Shown: piece after piece, positions 28,679-38,657 of the stretch
How positions within the stretch are numbered: the first letter of the stretch is position 1
How the letters are laid out: the number at the start of each line of letters is the position of its first letter
Source of the DNA: Prolixibacteraceae bacterium
GTDB lineage: Bacteria; Bacteroidota; Bacteroidia; Bacteroidales; Prolixibacteraceae
Assembly (NCBI GenBank): GCA_019720755.1
Contig: CP081303.1
Location: 4,336,501-4,400,500 of the forward strand
Length of the DNA stretch: 64,000 nt
Reading direction: 5' to 3'
The notes under the pieces: generated by a model
Databases searched by the model: none
Told to the model about the DNA's origin: nothing
The model's input: the letters and a program-made list of their open reading frames with translations, nothing else
Made by a program: the position numbers and the translations under genes

Positions 28679-29926
28679 ATGAAAAAGATCTCACTATATT
28701 TTCAAATACACCACCCATTTAATTTACGTAAATATCGCTTTCTTGATATTGGAAACGATCATTACTATTTTGATGACTACCATAATGAAAGTGAAATACA
28801 GAACATGGCTTCTTCAATCTACCTTCCTAATAATGATAGGTTGAAGAGACTTATTGAAACACATGATGGTAATTTTAAAGTGGCATTTTCTATATCGGGT
28901 ACGACAATAGAGATGTTTGAGAAATATTGTCCAGTGGTAATCGATTCTTTTAAAGAATTGGTAGAGACAGGATGTGTTGAATTTTTGGCTGAGACCTATG
29001 CGCACTCGTTGTCTTCAGTTAAAGATGAGAATGAGTTTAAACGTCAGGTTGAACAACATCGTTCAAAGATAGAATCTCTTTTTGGACAGACACCGAAGGT
29101 GTTTCGAAATAGTGAACTGATCTATTCGGACGAAATTGGTTCAGTTGTTGCTTCTATGGGATTTGATGGAATGATTACAGAGGGAGCGAAACATGTTTTA
29201 GGATGGAAGAGTCCAAATTTCGTATACTGTAATTCTTTAAATCCTAGGTTGAAAATATTACTACGCAATTATAAGCTTAGTGATGATATCCGTTTTAAGT
29301 TTTCTAATACGGAATGGAGCGAATATCCATTGACACCAGAGAAATATGTGTCGTGGATAAAATCTTCTGGAGATACTGAGGAGATATATAATATTTGTTT
29401 CGATTATGAGACGATTGGTAAACAAAATAACAAAGAGAGTGGTATATATGATTTTGTAGACTCTTTCGTTGATTTGGTTGTATCTGATAAGGTATTGGAG
29501 TTTGATACTCCATCCAATGTAATTGATCGCTTACAGACAATCTCTTCAGTACATGTTCCTTACCCAATATCATGGAGTGATGAAGAGAGGGATCTCTCAT
29601 CTTGGATGGGAAATGATCTTCAAAATGAAGCCTTAAATAAACTATATGATATTGCTCCTTTATTGCAAGAATCAGGTAATGCAGAGATGTTAGAGATTTG
29701 GAACTATATTCAATCATCTGATCATTTTAGATATATGAGCACCAAATGGTTCTCTGACGGAGAGATACAAATGAAGGAGAATCCTTATGACTCTCCTTAT
29801 GATGCTTTTATCAATTATATGAATGTGCTGAATGATTTTAAGATCCAGTTAGAGAAAGATACACCTGAGAAAAAACTAGTAGAGGGAATTGCTGGTTTGA
29901 AAAAGATTATTGAAGCACAATTATAA
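28679..29926 (+). CDS. GH57 family glycoside hydrolase (alpha-amylase type)
   Basis: The 415-aa protein begins with the GH57 motif YFQIHHPFNLRKYRF and has the conserved AFSISGTTIEMF, EFLAETYAHSLS and FRNSELIYSDEIG segments of the catalytic (beta/alpha)7 barrel, then the late NICFDYETIGK. GH57 members act on alpha-glucans as amylases or branching enzymes. There is no signal peptide, so it works in the cytoplasm on stored glycogen. It lies 11 bases after the GT4 gene. Confidence 0.9.
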   Translation: MKKISLYFQIHHPFNLRKYRFLDIGNDHYYFDDYHNESEIQNMASSIYLPNNDRLKRLIETHDGNFKVAFSISGTTIEMFEKYCPVVIDSFKELVETGCVEFLAETYAHSLSSVKDENEFKRQVEQHRSKIESLFGQTPKVFRNSELIYSDEIGSVVASMGFDGMITEGAKHVLGWKSPNFVYCNSLNPRLKILLRNYKLSDDIRFKFSNTEWSEYPLTPEKYVSWIKSSGDTEEIYNICFDYETIGKQNNKESGIYDFVDSFVDLVVSDKVLEFDTPSNVIDRLQTISSVHVPYPISWSDEERDLSSWMGNDLQNEALNKLYDIAPLLQESGNAEMLEIWNYIQSSDHFRYMSTKWFSDGEIQMKENPYDSPYDAFINYMNVLNDFKIQLEKDTPEKKLVEGIAGLKKIIEAQL

Positions 29927-29960
29927 TCTTATAAATAAAAAGAAACACCTAAATAATGTA

Positions 29961-29988
29961 AGCGATCTTTCTTTTGGGAGAGATCGCT
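29961..29988 (+). terminator. Weak hairpin between GH57 and glgP genes
   Basis: AGCGATCT (29961-29968) pairs with AGATCGCT (29981-29988); only a short TT tail follows. It may attenuate rather than end transcription before the phosphorylase gene. Confidence 0.5.
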
Positions 29989-30009
29989 TTATGGTCAAAT
30001 TACTAAGTT

Positions 30010-32601
30010 ATGGAAAATTACTCACTACTAGGTGCGAACCAACAGTCAATGCCTATTTGGAAAAAGATTGTAATTGAATCGGAGCTTTTTGAGGAGCTTA
30101 CTCCTCTGAAGAAAATAGCAAATAATCTTTGGTGGACATGGAATGATGATGCCCAAGATTTGTTTGAATCTATTGACGCAGATCTATGGTATCGTTGCAA
30201 TAAGAACCCAATAGTATTACTTCAAGAAGTGCCATTAGATCGATTAAAAGAGTTGTCTAATGATCATGAGTTTAATCTTCAGATGAAAAAGGTTGAGGCT
30301 CGTTTAGATGAATACATATACAAGAGGGAAAAACCTATTGGCCCTTCAATTGCATATTTTAGTATGGAGTTTGGACTACATGCTAGTTTGAAAATATATT
30401 CCGGTGGATTGGGGGTATTGGCTGGAGATTATCTCAAAGAGTGTTCTGATTTGAATGTGAATATGACAGGTATGGGGCTACTATATCGCTATGGGTACTT
30501 TACCCAGGTCATCAATGGCAAAGGAGAACAGAATGCTGTTTATGAAGAGGAGACTTTTACTAAAATCCCTGTGAAACCTCTTTATGATGAAAACGGTGAG
30601 TGGATTATTGTAAGTGTAGATTTTCCAGATCGTAAGGTGTTTATTCGTGTATGGGAAACCAAGGTCGGATCGATCTCTCTTATGTTATTAGATACAGATT
30701 TTGAGGCAAATGAGGAGTATGATCGCCCTATTACTCACCATCTATATGGAGGGGATAATGAGAATCGTATTAAGCAGGAGATCGTTCTTGGTATAGGGGG
30801 TATAAAGGCACTTCATAGAGCAAAGGTGAATTCAGATATTTATCATTGTAATGAGGGACATGCTGCTTTTATTTGTTTGGAAAGAATCGTTAATTATCTT
30901 AGTGAAGAACATTTGTCTTTTCAAGAAGCTGTAGAGTTGGTAAAGGCAACCAATCTATTTACAACACATACTCCTGTTCCTGCAGGACATGATTCATTTC
31001 ATGTAGATCTATTCCGTACTTATTTCTATAACTACGCCTCTAAATTGAGAATTAGTTTTGAACAGTTATTATCATTTGGAAAGGCTCATCCTCACGAGGA
31101 TCATTTTAATATGAGTTACCTTGCATCTAACATGTCAAACAATATTAATGGCGTGAGTAAACTGCATGGAGAAGTAAGTAGAGACCTACTAGCACCTCTT
31201 TTTCCTGGATATAGCCCAGAAGAGCTTACGAATATCGGTTTTGTAACTAATGGTGTTCACTATCCAACATGGACTAATCCAATGTGGAAGACAATTCATA
31301 AAAAGCTGCGTTCAGAAAAAGAACCTATAGATATTAGTAACTATAGCGAAGAGCAGGAGTCAAATATATGGAGTCAAATTTATCGAGTTCATGATTCGGA
31401 TATTTGGCAAACTAAATTAAAGCTGAAATCTCTTTTATTTGATGATATCCAACGACGTGTGGCATCGCATACTGTAAATGGTACTATTGATCCGAGTTTG
31501 GTTAGTAATATCCTTCACAAATTTAACCCGAATACATTAACGATAGGGTTTGCTCGTCGTTTTGCTACTTATAAGAGAGCACACCTGCTTTTTAGAAATA
31601 TAGATCGATTAAATGCAATCGTAAACAATCCTTCTCGTCCAGTACAACTACTTTTTGCAGGGAAAGCGCATCCCGCAGATAAAGCAGGACAAGATCTAAT
31701 TCGTTTTATCCATGAAGTGTCTCAAAGAAAAGAGTTTATAGGAAAGATTATTTTCTTAGAAAACTATGATATGGAGGTGGCTAAGAAGTTAGTTCAGGGT
31801 GTTGATGTTTGGATGAACACTCCAACGCGCCCATTAGAAGCTTCTGGAACTAGTGGAGAAAAAGCGGTAATGAATGGAACGTTACATTTTTCTGTTTTAG
31901 ATGGTTGGTGGTGCGAAGGTTACCGCCCTGAGGCAGGATGGGCTCTTCCTGAAGAGCGTGCTTATGAGAATCAAAACTATCAAGATGAGTTAGATGCTGA
32001 TACTATCTATAATATTATAGAGAATGAAATTGTTCCTGCATACTATTATCGAGATGAACATGATGTTCCTCATCGTTGGGTTCAGTATATCAAGAATTCC
32101 TATGCAGAGGTGGTTCCTCATTTTACGATGAGTAGAATGGTGAGTGATTATAACCATCGATTTTATCTTCCAATGAAAGATCGTAAAGAGATGTTGGAGG
32201 CTAACGATCGTCAGGTTGTATCGGATCTTGTTGAGTGGAAAACAAAGGTGATTTCAAATTGGGATATCATTGAGGTGGTAAATGTGGATTTCGAGGATGG
32301 AATAAGAAATTCATATATCATGGGACATGAATATGTGTCACGTGTTAGTCTCGATCTTAAAGAGTTGCAACCTGATGATGTAAATGTCGAATTAGTAATT
32401 GCTACCATTGAGGAGAATCCAAAGATTGTGTCTAAAGATCTTTTCAAGATTAATGAAACACTTAAAGAATCTCCATTTACTCATTATGAATTGTCTTTGA
32501 ACCTAGATAAACCAGGGACATATAATTATGGTATACGTATATATCCTTCAAATTCAATGCTAGCCAATAGGTTAGATCTTAAATTGGTTAAGTGGATATA
32601 A
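30010..32601 (+). CDS. glgP: Alpha-glucan phosphorylase (GT35)
   Basis: This 863-aa PLP enzyme releases glucose 1-phosphate from glycogen. The N-terminal DUF3417 region (NLWWTWNDDAQDLFESID) is followed by the phosphorylase core: YFSMEFGLHASLKIYSGGLGVLAGDYLKE, THTPVPAGHD and GFARRFATYKRA. The PLP lysine is Lys618 in SGTSGEKAVMNG, preceded by WMNTPTRPLEASGT. The length and DUF3417 place it in the short bacterial/archaeal class rather than the MalP class. It completes the glycogen block begun by the debranching enzyme gene. Confidence 0.94.
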   Translation: MENYSLLGANQQSMPIWKKIVIESELFEELTPLKKIANNLWWTWNDDAQDLFESIDADLWYRCNKNPIVLLQEVPLDRLKELSNDHEFNLQMKKVEARLDEYIYKREKPIGPSIAYFSMEFGLHASLKIYSGGLGVLAGDYLKECSDLNVNMTGMGLLYRYGYFTQVINGKGEQNAVYEEETFTKIPVKPLYDENGEWIIVSVDFPDRKVFIRVWETKVGSISLMLLDTDFEANEEYDRPITHHLYGGDNENRIKQEIVLGIGGIKALHRAKVNSDIYHCNEGHAAFICLERIVNYLSEEHLSFQEAVELVKATNLFTTHTPVPAGHDSFHVDLFRTYFYNYASKLRISFEQLLSFGKAHPHEDHFNMSYLASNMSNNINGVSKLHGEVSRDLLAPLFPGYSPEELTNIGFVTNGVHYPTWTNPMWKTIHKKLRSEKEPIDISNYSEEQESNIWSQIYRVHDSDIWQTKLKLKSLLFDDIQRRVASHTVNGTIDPSLVSNILHKFNPNTLTIGFARRFATYKRAHLLFRNIDRLNAIVNNPSRPVQLLFAGKAHPADKAGQDLIRFIHEVSQRKEFIGKIIFLENYDMEVAKKLVQGVDVWMNTPTRPLEASGTSGEKAVMNGTLHFSVLDGWWCEGYRPEAGWALPEERAYENQNYQDELDADTIYNIIENEIVPAYYYRDEHDVPHRWVQYIKNSYAEVVPHFTMSRMVSDYNHRFYLPMKDRKEMLEANDRQVVSDLVEWKTKVISNWDIIEVVNVDFEDGIRNSYIMGHEYVSRVSLDLKELQPDDVNVELVIATIEENPKIVSKDLFKINETLKESPFTHYELSLNLDKPGTYNYGIRIYPSNSMLANRLDLKLVKWI

Positions 32602-32610
32602 TTAAAAAGA

Positions 32611-32646
32611 AAAGCGACACTTATGATTGGGTGTCGCTTTCCTTTT
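32611..32646. terminator. Bidirectional terminator between glgP and the C25 protease gene
   Basis: A perfect 10-bp stem AAAGCGACAC (32611-32620) with GTGTCGCTTT (32631-32640), flanked by an A-rich left side and T-rich right side, lies between convergent genes. Confidence 0.88.
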
Positions 32647-32663
32647 ATAATAAACAAGTGGTA

Positions 32664-35600
32664 TTATTTTATGATAATCTTTTGCGATCCAGCGATTCCA
32701 TTATTATTTAATGTAATAGTGTAGATCCCCGAAGGTAGATTGATAGGTATTTTAGTTGTTTGATTTGTAATATTCTGTTTGGTTAAACACTCTCCGTTTG
32801 AGTTATAAAGGGAGTAAAAAGCATCTTGATTGATTGTGTCCTCAATTGTCAATGTTAGCTCTGTTTCAACAGGAATAGGATATATTGACGCTCCCATTCT
32901 TTCTAACCCATTTGTAGTTGAGGTATGGATTGCTCCCTTTTGAAATGTTATTGGATACTCCTCTACCATTCCGTTCTCGTTCTGATTAATTCCATCCGAA
33001 ACAATGTGCTCTTGAGTTTCTGCTGTTGCGTATACAATTCTTAGAAAAGACTCTCCTTTATTTACATATTCAGGAACCTTTATTTCTGTTGAATATATCT
33101 TACTTTTTTCCTGAGTTAATAGGTAACCTTCGGTCTCTTCGAATTGATTGTTTTGATTCCAGTCGATCCAAGCTTTTGCATAGTATTTCCTATTATTTGG
33201 ATGGTTAACCATTATCTCTAAATGGTATTTCTCTCCTGATTCAAGGCTTGTCTTATAGTCTTCAAAAAGATGAAAGTTTCCTCCACTCTTCTCTCTAGGG
33301 GTTCTGTTTTGAATGGTATTAAACTTTGTACTCTCAATCAATGTCGGATCTCCATTGTAAAATAATAGAAGAGGGAATGAACTTTTACAAGGTGTGTTAA
33401 TTTCAACCTCTGGGTTATTCTCTGTAAGAAATCGTGTATTCTCCCCTTTATTATTGCAAGGATAGAGTCTAAATGTGTATTTGGTATTTGGGGCTAATTC
33501 GGTTAGAACAAGCTCTTTTTTGTTTCCATCGATTATTTCACATACATCATAATCAGACTTTTTAGAGTATGGATTCGGAGTAATGATTGATGATGCCCCT
33601 CTTGTAGACCCAATGACCCAAAGCTTCTGAGGAAGAGCGGAAGGGTTCTCCCAATTGAGTTTGACAGAATTATAATCTAAGTTTAAAGCTTCCAATTTTG
33701 TTGGGTCCTCTTTCGGAGTTTTGTATGGAGTTGTAACCTCCCTTACATCACTATATGATGTTTTATTGTTACTAACACAGAAAGATTTAAAATAGTATGT
33801 AGTTGCCTCTTTTAATTGAGTAAAAGTAAGAACATATTGAATGTTATTAGATTCGCTATTCACTGTAATAGGAGATTCAAAAGATGGGTTTATTGCATAC
33901 ATGACCCCTTTGTTCTTAATATTATATCCATTTTCTATTTCACAATGAACAGATACATCCTCTGGTGTACTAATAATTGAGGTTATTTTTGAGGTCACTT
34001 TTCCGCTACTTATTACAATACTATAGTCCTGTGTTTGCCCCATTCGTCTATCTTTACAAGGGTCAATAGAGACCTCATCTCGATATTGAGAAACACGAAT
34101 ACGTAATGGTGTATTGGTGACTATATTTTGGTTTGGTATTGTCACTGTACCTGTACAATCTTTAGTCTCTTTCCCTTTGCTTTCAAACATTTTTTCCTCT
34201 GAAGTATAAAGTCCATCGTTGTTGAAATCGATATAGATATTATATTTCATTCTTGAGCTCTTTGAAGAGATGCTAAAAGCTTGTCTACTTCCTTTCTCGA
34301 CATAAGCAACCCCTTTGGTTACGTTTGATATATATGCAGGTTCACTCCAACTGTCCGGACTATCAAAACTGAAACTTCCTATTGTGAAATTGTTAAAATT
34401 GTAGAAGTTACTCTGAATGTGTGGAATTCGACATAGTTTTACACCACAGACTCTAATGGGAATACTAATTGCCTTGGTTGTACTACCATTTTCATTGGTT
34501 GCTCTAAGTGTTACATAATAGTCACCACTACCAGGAAAGCGAACAACTGGATCCTCTGAGGCCGCGTTTGTATCCTCTAGATATTCTACATTATCTGGAC
34601 TGAAGGACCATTCAAAAGAGTTTGGTATATAGGTTGAGCGGTTCTCAAAAAAGAATTTGCTTGGAGCGTTATCATCTTGTATTGATTGTCCAGAAGTCGT
34701 ATATGAAAAATCTGCAATAGGTTTATGATCATTTCCTGATACAGTAATCTCTTGCACAACAGGAATCTTATTAGTAGCGAAAATTCCAATATAAAGTCTG
34801 TATTGAGGATAGATGTTTTCAATAACGAGATTTACACTGTTTTGATTTTTATCTTTCTTCTTATAAGCAATTATTTTTCCATTTTGAACTAATGTTATCG
34901 TAGCTTCCCCTTCTTCGAGATCTTTTATCTTTAAATTACGAGATGTTAGTGGTATCGTTTTGTCAAAAGTCGCAGTAATAGCAGTAGGTTTTTGTGTCCA
35001 CATCTTCATGGTTGGATCTCCAAAGTAGTGGAAAAGTCTATGTGTGTATATGTCACCACTACCACCACTGTAGTAGTTCTCTTGCATTCTAAGAAGCCCT
35101 TGGTTCAAAATATCTCCCATTCTTTCGACATGATCTAAGTGTCCCGCTACATTTGCTTTATTGGGACTATGACCGATTCTAGGAGTGAGTCCAGGATTGT
35201 TCCATAGTGCATCCACCATTCCACAAGCGAGAGCATCGTTGTATCCACTAAAACTAAAGTTTGAAGCAGCAAAAACACCAACAGCCCCTCCTTTATCATG
35301 TTTTAAGAATTTCTCTGCAAAGCACTCTTTTAATTTAAATTCTCCTGTATGGCAGTTCATAGAGAAAACTACAGGAAGAAGATCTCCATTTTCAAGATGA
35401 GGAATATTTCTTGTTGTAAATGTTGGATGAGCCCAACCACTTCCACCACTGTATCCATGATCACGATGTAGAACAAAGAAACATCCTTCTTCGATTTCTC
35501 TTTTTATATCTTCAGAGTCTCCACTCCAGTTAAAATCTCTACGAAGTTCTTGTGGTATTAAAGAACCATCTCCATAAGAACCATTATTCCATCTCATTGG

Positions 35601-36836
35601 TTTGTTCCCTGGCTTAGTATAATAGACCCTATGAACAGTATAGCCTTGTTCTTGTGTTAGATAGTTTCTTATTTCTTCACTTGTTTGACAGAATCTTCTA
35701 CATGCTTCACCATCAGGCTTCTCGGATCCTTCGCTATCTTGAAATTGAGCACAACATAAAGCTGTATTATAGAAATTATCATTATCTACAGGAGTTTTTT
35801 CATATTTTATAATTTTATCGACAATTGTGTGTGCTTCTTTTATTGACCTACATGATATTCGTCCATGCGAAATGTCAGAAGTATAATCGTCCTTTCCATC
35901 TACACATGAGTAATATAGGTCTGAAGCATAAGTTGTTGTCTTTCCTTTGTAAACTTTATCATAAAGTTCACCTGGTACATCTTCATAATCACCAATAATA
36001 AGAAAATAATCTAATTTATTGGGGTCGTTATTATATTTATTATGGATTGCATTTTTGACCTCTTTAGTTCTCCATTTCTCTTTCGATATAACTTTTGTAT
36101 TAAAACCTTGGAGCGCTTTCCAATTCGCAAGTTTTTTTGCAGCATTTAGATATTTATCGTTTGTGACAATCAGATAATTGGGAGTGATGTCCGCTGCTCC
36201 GTCATCACTTTTCTTTTTAGTATTTGTCTTTGTCCCTTTTAAAGAGAACGATAAGTGACTATAAAAACGAACTCTTTTTAAAACTGGATTGTATTGTATA
36301 GGATTAATACGTATGGTTACATATGTTTTTCCATGAGACTTCTGTACATTCTGTACTTTGACAACTTCTTTTGGATAGAACTCATTTTTAGAATATATCT
36401 CTTTGTTTATATAGGCAGGAATGCTCTCGACCCCTTCTGTATCAACATCATCTTCTTTAATTGGATGAACTAGAAGGTTGTTGTGATCTACATAATCACC
36501 TGTATTGTACTGCATCTCAAAGTCTTTATCAACTTCGAATACAAATTGCTTTGTGGGTACAGCTGGAGCTCCCGCAAGATGGATATAATGGAAATCTTTC
36601 AGTTGTAGAAAAACCCAATTGGAGTTGTTTTGGAATGGAACTGAATGGTATTTACATTGTGACAGGTCAATATCTACAGTCGTTTTACTCCTAGATTGGT
36701 TTGATCTAATAACAGGAGTGTAGTCTTGTTGGATAGATCCTTGTTTTCTTCTATTCGCAGAAATAAATCCATCCTGAGAAAACCCATATAGGTGCGCAAT
36801 TAAGCTGATCGCCAATAGAGTAAAAATCCTATTCAT
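32664..36836 (-). CDS. Gingipain-like C25 cysteine protease with T9SS sorting domain
   Basis: This 1390-aa secreted protease has a signal peptide (MNRIFTLLAISLIAHLYGFSQ) and a propeptide to ~215. The C25 catalytic domain (~215-640) has a likely dyad His460 (HRDHGYSGG) and Cys495 (SMNCHTGEF). A PKD-like domain follows (~715-800), then a GEVED domain (~870-970, IYIDFNNDGLYTSEE), one or two fibronectin-like segments (~980-1175), and a second GEVED domain (~1190-1300, AWIDWNQNNQFEETEG). The last ~80 residues are a type A T9SS sorting domain (IYPIPVETELTL ... LPSGIYTITLNN). It is probably cell-surface attached or released. Substrate specificity (Arg/Lys or other) is not readable from the sequence. 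Confidence 0.92.
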   Translation of the reverse strand: MNRIFTLLAISLIAHLYGFSQDGFISANRRKQGSIQQDYTPVIRSNQSRSKTTVDIDLSQCKYHSVPFQNNSNWVFLQLKDFHYIHLAGAPAVPTKQFVFEVDKDFEMQYNTGDYVDHNNLLVHPIKEDDVDTEGVESIPAYINKEIYSKNEFYPKEVVKVQNVQKSHGKTYVTIRINPIQYNPVLKRVRFYSHLSFSLKGTKTNTKKKSDDGAADITPNYLIVTNDKYLNAAKKLANWKALQGFNTKVISKEKWRTKEVKNAIHNKYNNDPNKLDYFLIIGDYEDVPGELYDKVYKGKTTTYASDLYYSCVDGKDDYTSDISHGRISCRSIKEAHTIVDKIIKYEKTPVDNDNFYNTALCCAQFQDSEGSEKPDGEACRRFCQTSEEIRNYLTQEQGYTVHRVYYTKPGNKPMRWNNGSYGDGSLIPQELRRDFNWSGDSEDIKREIEEGCFFVLHRDHGYSGGSGWAHPTFTTRNIPHLENGDLLPVVFSMNCHTGEFKLKECFAEKFLKHDKGGAVGVFAASNFSFSGYNDALACGMVDALWNNPGLTPRIGHSPNKANVAGHLDHVERMGDILNQGLLRMQENYYSGGSGDIYTHRLFHYFGDPTMKMWTQKPTAITATFDKTIPLTSRNLKIKDLEEGEATITLVQNGKIIAYKKKDKNQNSVNLVIENIYPQYRLYIGIFATNKIPVVQEITVSGNDHKPIADFSYTTSGQSIQDDNAPSKFFFENRSTYIPNSFEWSFSPDNVEYLEDTNAASEDPVVRFPGSGDYYVTLRATNENGSTTKAISIPIRVCGVKLCRIPHIQSNFYNFNNFTIGSFSFDSPDSWSEPAYISNVTKGVAYVEKGSRQAFSISSKSSRMKYNIYIDFNNDGLYTSEEKMFESKGKETKDCTGTVTIPNQNIVTNTPLRIRVSQYRDEVSIDPCKDRRMGQTQDYSIVISSGKVTSKITSIISTPEDVSVHCEIENGYNIKNKGVMYAINPSFESPITVNSESNNIQYVLTFTQLKEATTYYFKSFCVSNNKTSYSDVREVTTPYKTPKEDPTKLEALNLDYNSVKLNWENPSALPQKLWVIGSTRGASSIITPNPYSKKSDYDVCEIIDGNKKELVLTELAPNTKYTFRLYPCNNKGENTRFLTENNPEVEINTPCKSSFPLLLFYNGDPTLIESTKFNTIQNRTPREKSGGNFHLFEDYKTSLESGEKYHLEIMVNHPNNRKYYAKAWIDWNQNNQFEETEGYLLTQEKSKIYSTEIKVPEYVNKGESFLRIVYATAETQEHIVSDGINQNENGMVEEYPITFQKGAIHTSTTNGLERMGASIYPIPVETELTLTIEDTINQDAFYSLYNSNGECLTKQNITNQTTKIPINLPSGIYTITLNNNGIAGSQKIIIK

Positions 36837-37006
36837 ATATAGTTCTTTACGGTTAGATGTCTAAAAAGTATAATTAATAATTGCAAATCTAGAAAATAAA
36901 TTAACATAATAGTAATGTTTGGCAGTGTAAAATATAGACAATCCACATAATTATTTGTCTTTTTTAACAAACGATATTTACTAATAAATGATTTTTTGTC
37001 GTTCTA

Positions 37007-37672
37007 CTAGGATTGGAAAAGACCTTTACCTTTAATATTGATGACGATATTACGGAAGTATACAAAAGTACCAGCAATTTGTCCTAAGATTAGGTTGATA
37101 TCTTTTCTATAAACAGCATAAGATATTATGATCAAAGAACCAGAAAGGCTAATAATCCAGAAGCCAAGAGGTAGAACGGACTTCCCTTTTTCTTCTGATA
37201 CGATCCATTGAAAGAAGAACCTAAAAACAAATACAAACTGACCTAATGATCCCCAGATAAGAAGTTTAAAAGGTATTTCATCATTTGATATAATATTATA
37301 GAAAAGCCCTTTTTGACAGATTGAAATATAGGAGATAATCACAAATGGAGCAATGAGGAATGAGATTCTAAAAAACTTAGAGATCTCTCTCCATTTATTT
37401 TGAATTTGAATATTTCGGATATAGATGAAATATACCATAAGTTGTCCCATAACAATTGCTAGATCCTTTCTTAATATTCCATATATAAGGAATGTAAAGG
37501 AGGCCCAAAGGCTAATATGCCAAAAAACGGTAGGGGATTCGGATTTTCCACTTTTTTCTGAGAGAAACCATTGAATAAGGACACGAGATGAGAATAATAT
37601 ATTTCCAACAAGGCCAATCGCAAAGATATACCATTGATCTTGTTGGATGATATCGTAAATGAATTGAATCAT
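37007..37672 (-). CDS. Tandem LAB_N (lipid A biosynthesis N-terminal) domain membrane protein
   Basis: This 221-aa protein contains two LAB_N repeats, each with an IGLVGNILFSSRVLIQWFLSEKSGKS-like motif: the first near residue 20 and the second near 135 (GQFVFVFRFFFQWIVSEEKGKS). About six transmembrane helices are visible. LAB_N domains occur next to GT2 enzymes in lipid A or polyprenyl-glycan modification. Its start overlaps the end of the GT2 gene by 4 bases, so the two form a coupled pair. The exact reaction is unknown. Confidence 0.88.
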   Translation of the reverse strand: MIQFIYDIIQQDQWYIFAIGLVGNILFSSRVLIQWFLSEKSGKSESPTVFWHISLWASFTFLIYGILRKDLAIVMGQLMVYFIYIRNIQIQNKWREISKFFRISFLIAPFVIISYISICQKGLFYNIISNDEIPFKLLIWGSLGQFVFVFRFFFQWIVSEEKGKSVLPLGFWIISLSGSLIIISYAVYRKDINLILGQIAGTFVYFRNIVINIKGKGLFQS

Positions 37673-38421
37673 CTCGTTTCTTGTTTGTTATTGATACTTG
37701 ATGATTTAATTTTATAACGGATATATCTACGTTTAATCCAAGAAAAGGCGATAAGATCAACGAATGGGCCAACTAATCTATTCCAAAGATGATATTTTGC
37801 CTCGCCTTCGATTCTTTCGAAATGGGATACATCTATGGCTTTCACTTTTCCTTCTTGTAGAATCACTAGTGCTGCAAGAAAGCGATGCATTCCTTTAAAA
37901 AAAGGTATTCTTTTCGCTGTATCATTTTGGAGTATTTTCAAAGGGCATCCCGTATCTGTGATTCCGTCGTTGGTAATCCATCTTCTCAATTTATTGGCAA
38001 TTTTAGAAGAAAGTACTTTTACCTTTGTATCTTTTCTTTTAATACGAATACCTGTGACCATTTCATTTTCTTCGCAATACTCCAAAAGTTTTAAGAAGTC
38101 CGTAGGAGACGTTTGTAGGTCTGCATCTATATATCCAATAAAAGGAGTTTGGATAGTATCTATTCCAGCCTTTAATGCGGTACTAAGCCCTCCATTTTTC
38201 TCTAGCTGTATGTAGTTGAAAGGAACAGAGTTTTGACATATCTCTTCGATGAATATTTGGCTTTGATCAGAGGAGCCGTCATTAACAAAAAGAACCTCGA
38301 TCTTCTTGTCTGTTTTGTTAATGAACTCAAGCATTTGTTGTTCTACACGTTTAAGACTTTTTTCCTCGTTATATACAGGAATAATAATCGTGAGATAGGT
38401 TGATTCGGGGGAAATAACCAT
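37669..38421 (-). CDS. GT2 family glycosyltransferase (DPM1-like)
   Basis: The 250-aa GT-A enzyme has the donor site TIIIPVYNEEKSL near residue 12, VLFVNDGSSDQS near 44, the metal-binding YIDADLQTSP near 95 and the GMHRFLAALVI acceptor helix. The pattern matches enzymes that move a sugar onto polyprenyl phosphate. No transmembrane helices are present in the C-terminus. It overlaps the LAB_N protein gene by 4 bases; together they probably modify a lipid-linked sugar at the inner membrane. Confidence 0.9.
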   Translation of the reverse strand: MVISPESTYLTIIIPVYNEEKSLKRVEQQMLEFINKTDKKIEVLFVNDGSSDQSQIFIEEICQNSVPFNYIQLEKNGGLSTALKAGIDTIQTPFIGYIDADLQTSPTDFLKLLEYCEENEMVTGIRIKRKDTKVKVLSSKIANKLRRWITNDGITDTGCPLKILQNDTAKRIPFFKGMHRFLAALVILQEGKVKAIDVSHFERIEGEAKYHLWNRLVGPFVDLIAFSWIKRRYIRYKIKSSSINNKQETR

Positions 38422-38604
38422 ATTATATTTTTATTTGTTATTTAAGGTATCAGAATTCTGAGTACACTAAAAATACAAAAAAATAGTGTTTCGATCGTTG
38501 TTAATATAGATCAATTAGCCTTAAAAGTTTAAAAATAAATTATTCCTTCCCCCTATTATACATAAATTAAGCTTAATGTATCTTAATATATTTTTATGTT
38601 AAAA

Positions 38605-38633
38605 AGGTGTATCGGATTGATTCCAATACACCT
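38605..38633 (-). terminator. Terminator of the lipoprotein gene at 38658-39797
   Basis: AGGTGTATCGGA (38605-38616) pairs with TCCAATACACCT (38622-38633) with one mismatch; the A-run on its left gives a T-run on the minus strand. Confidence 0.8.
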
Positions 38634-38657
38634 CTAAAAACAAAATTTGTATAAAAA

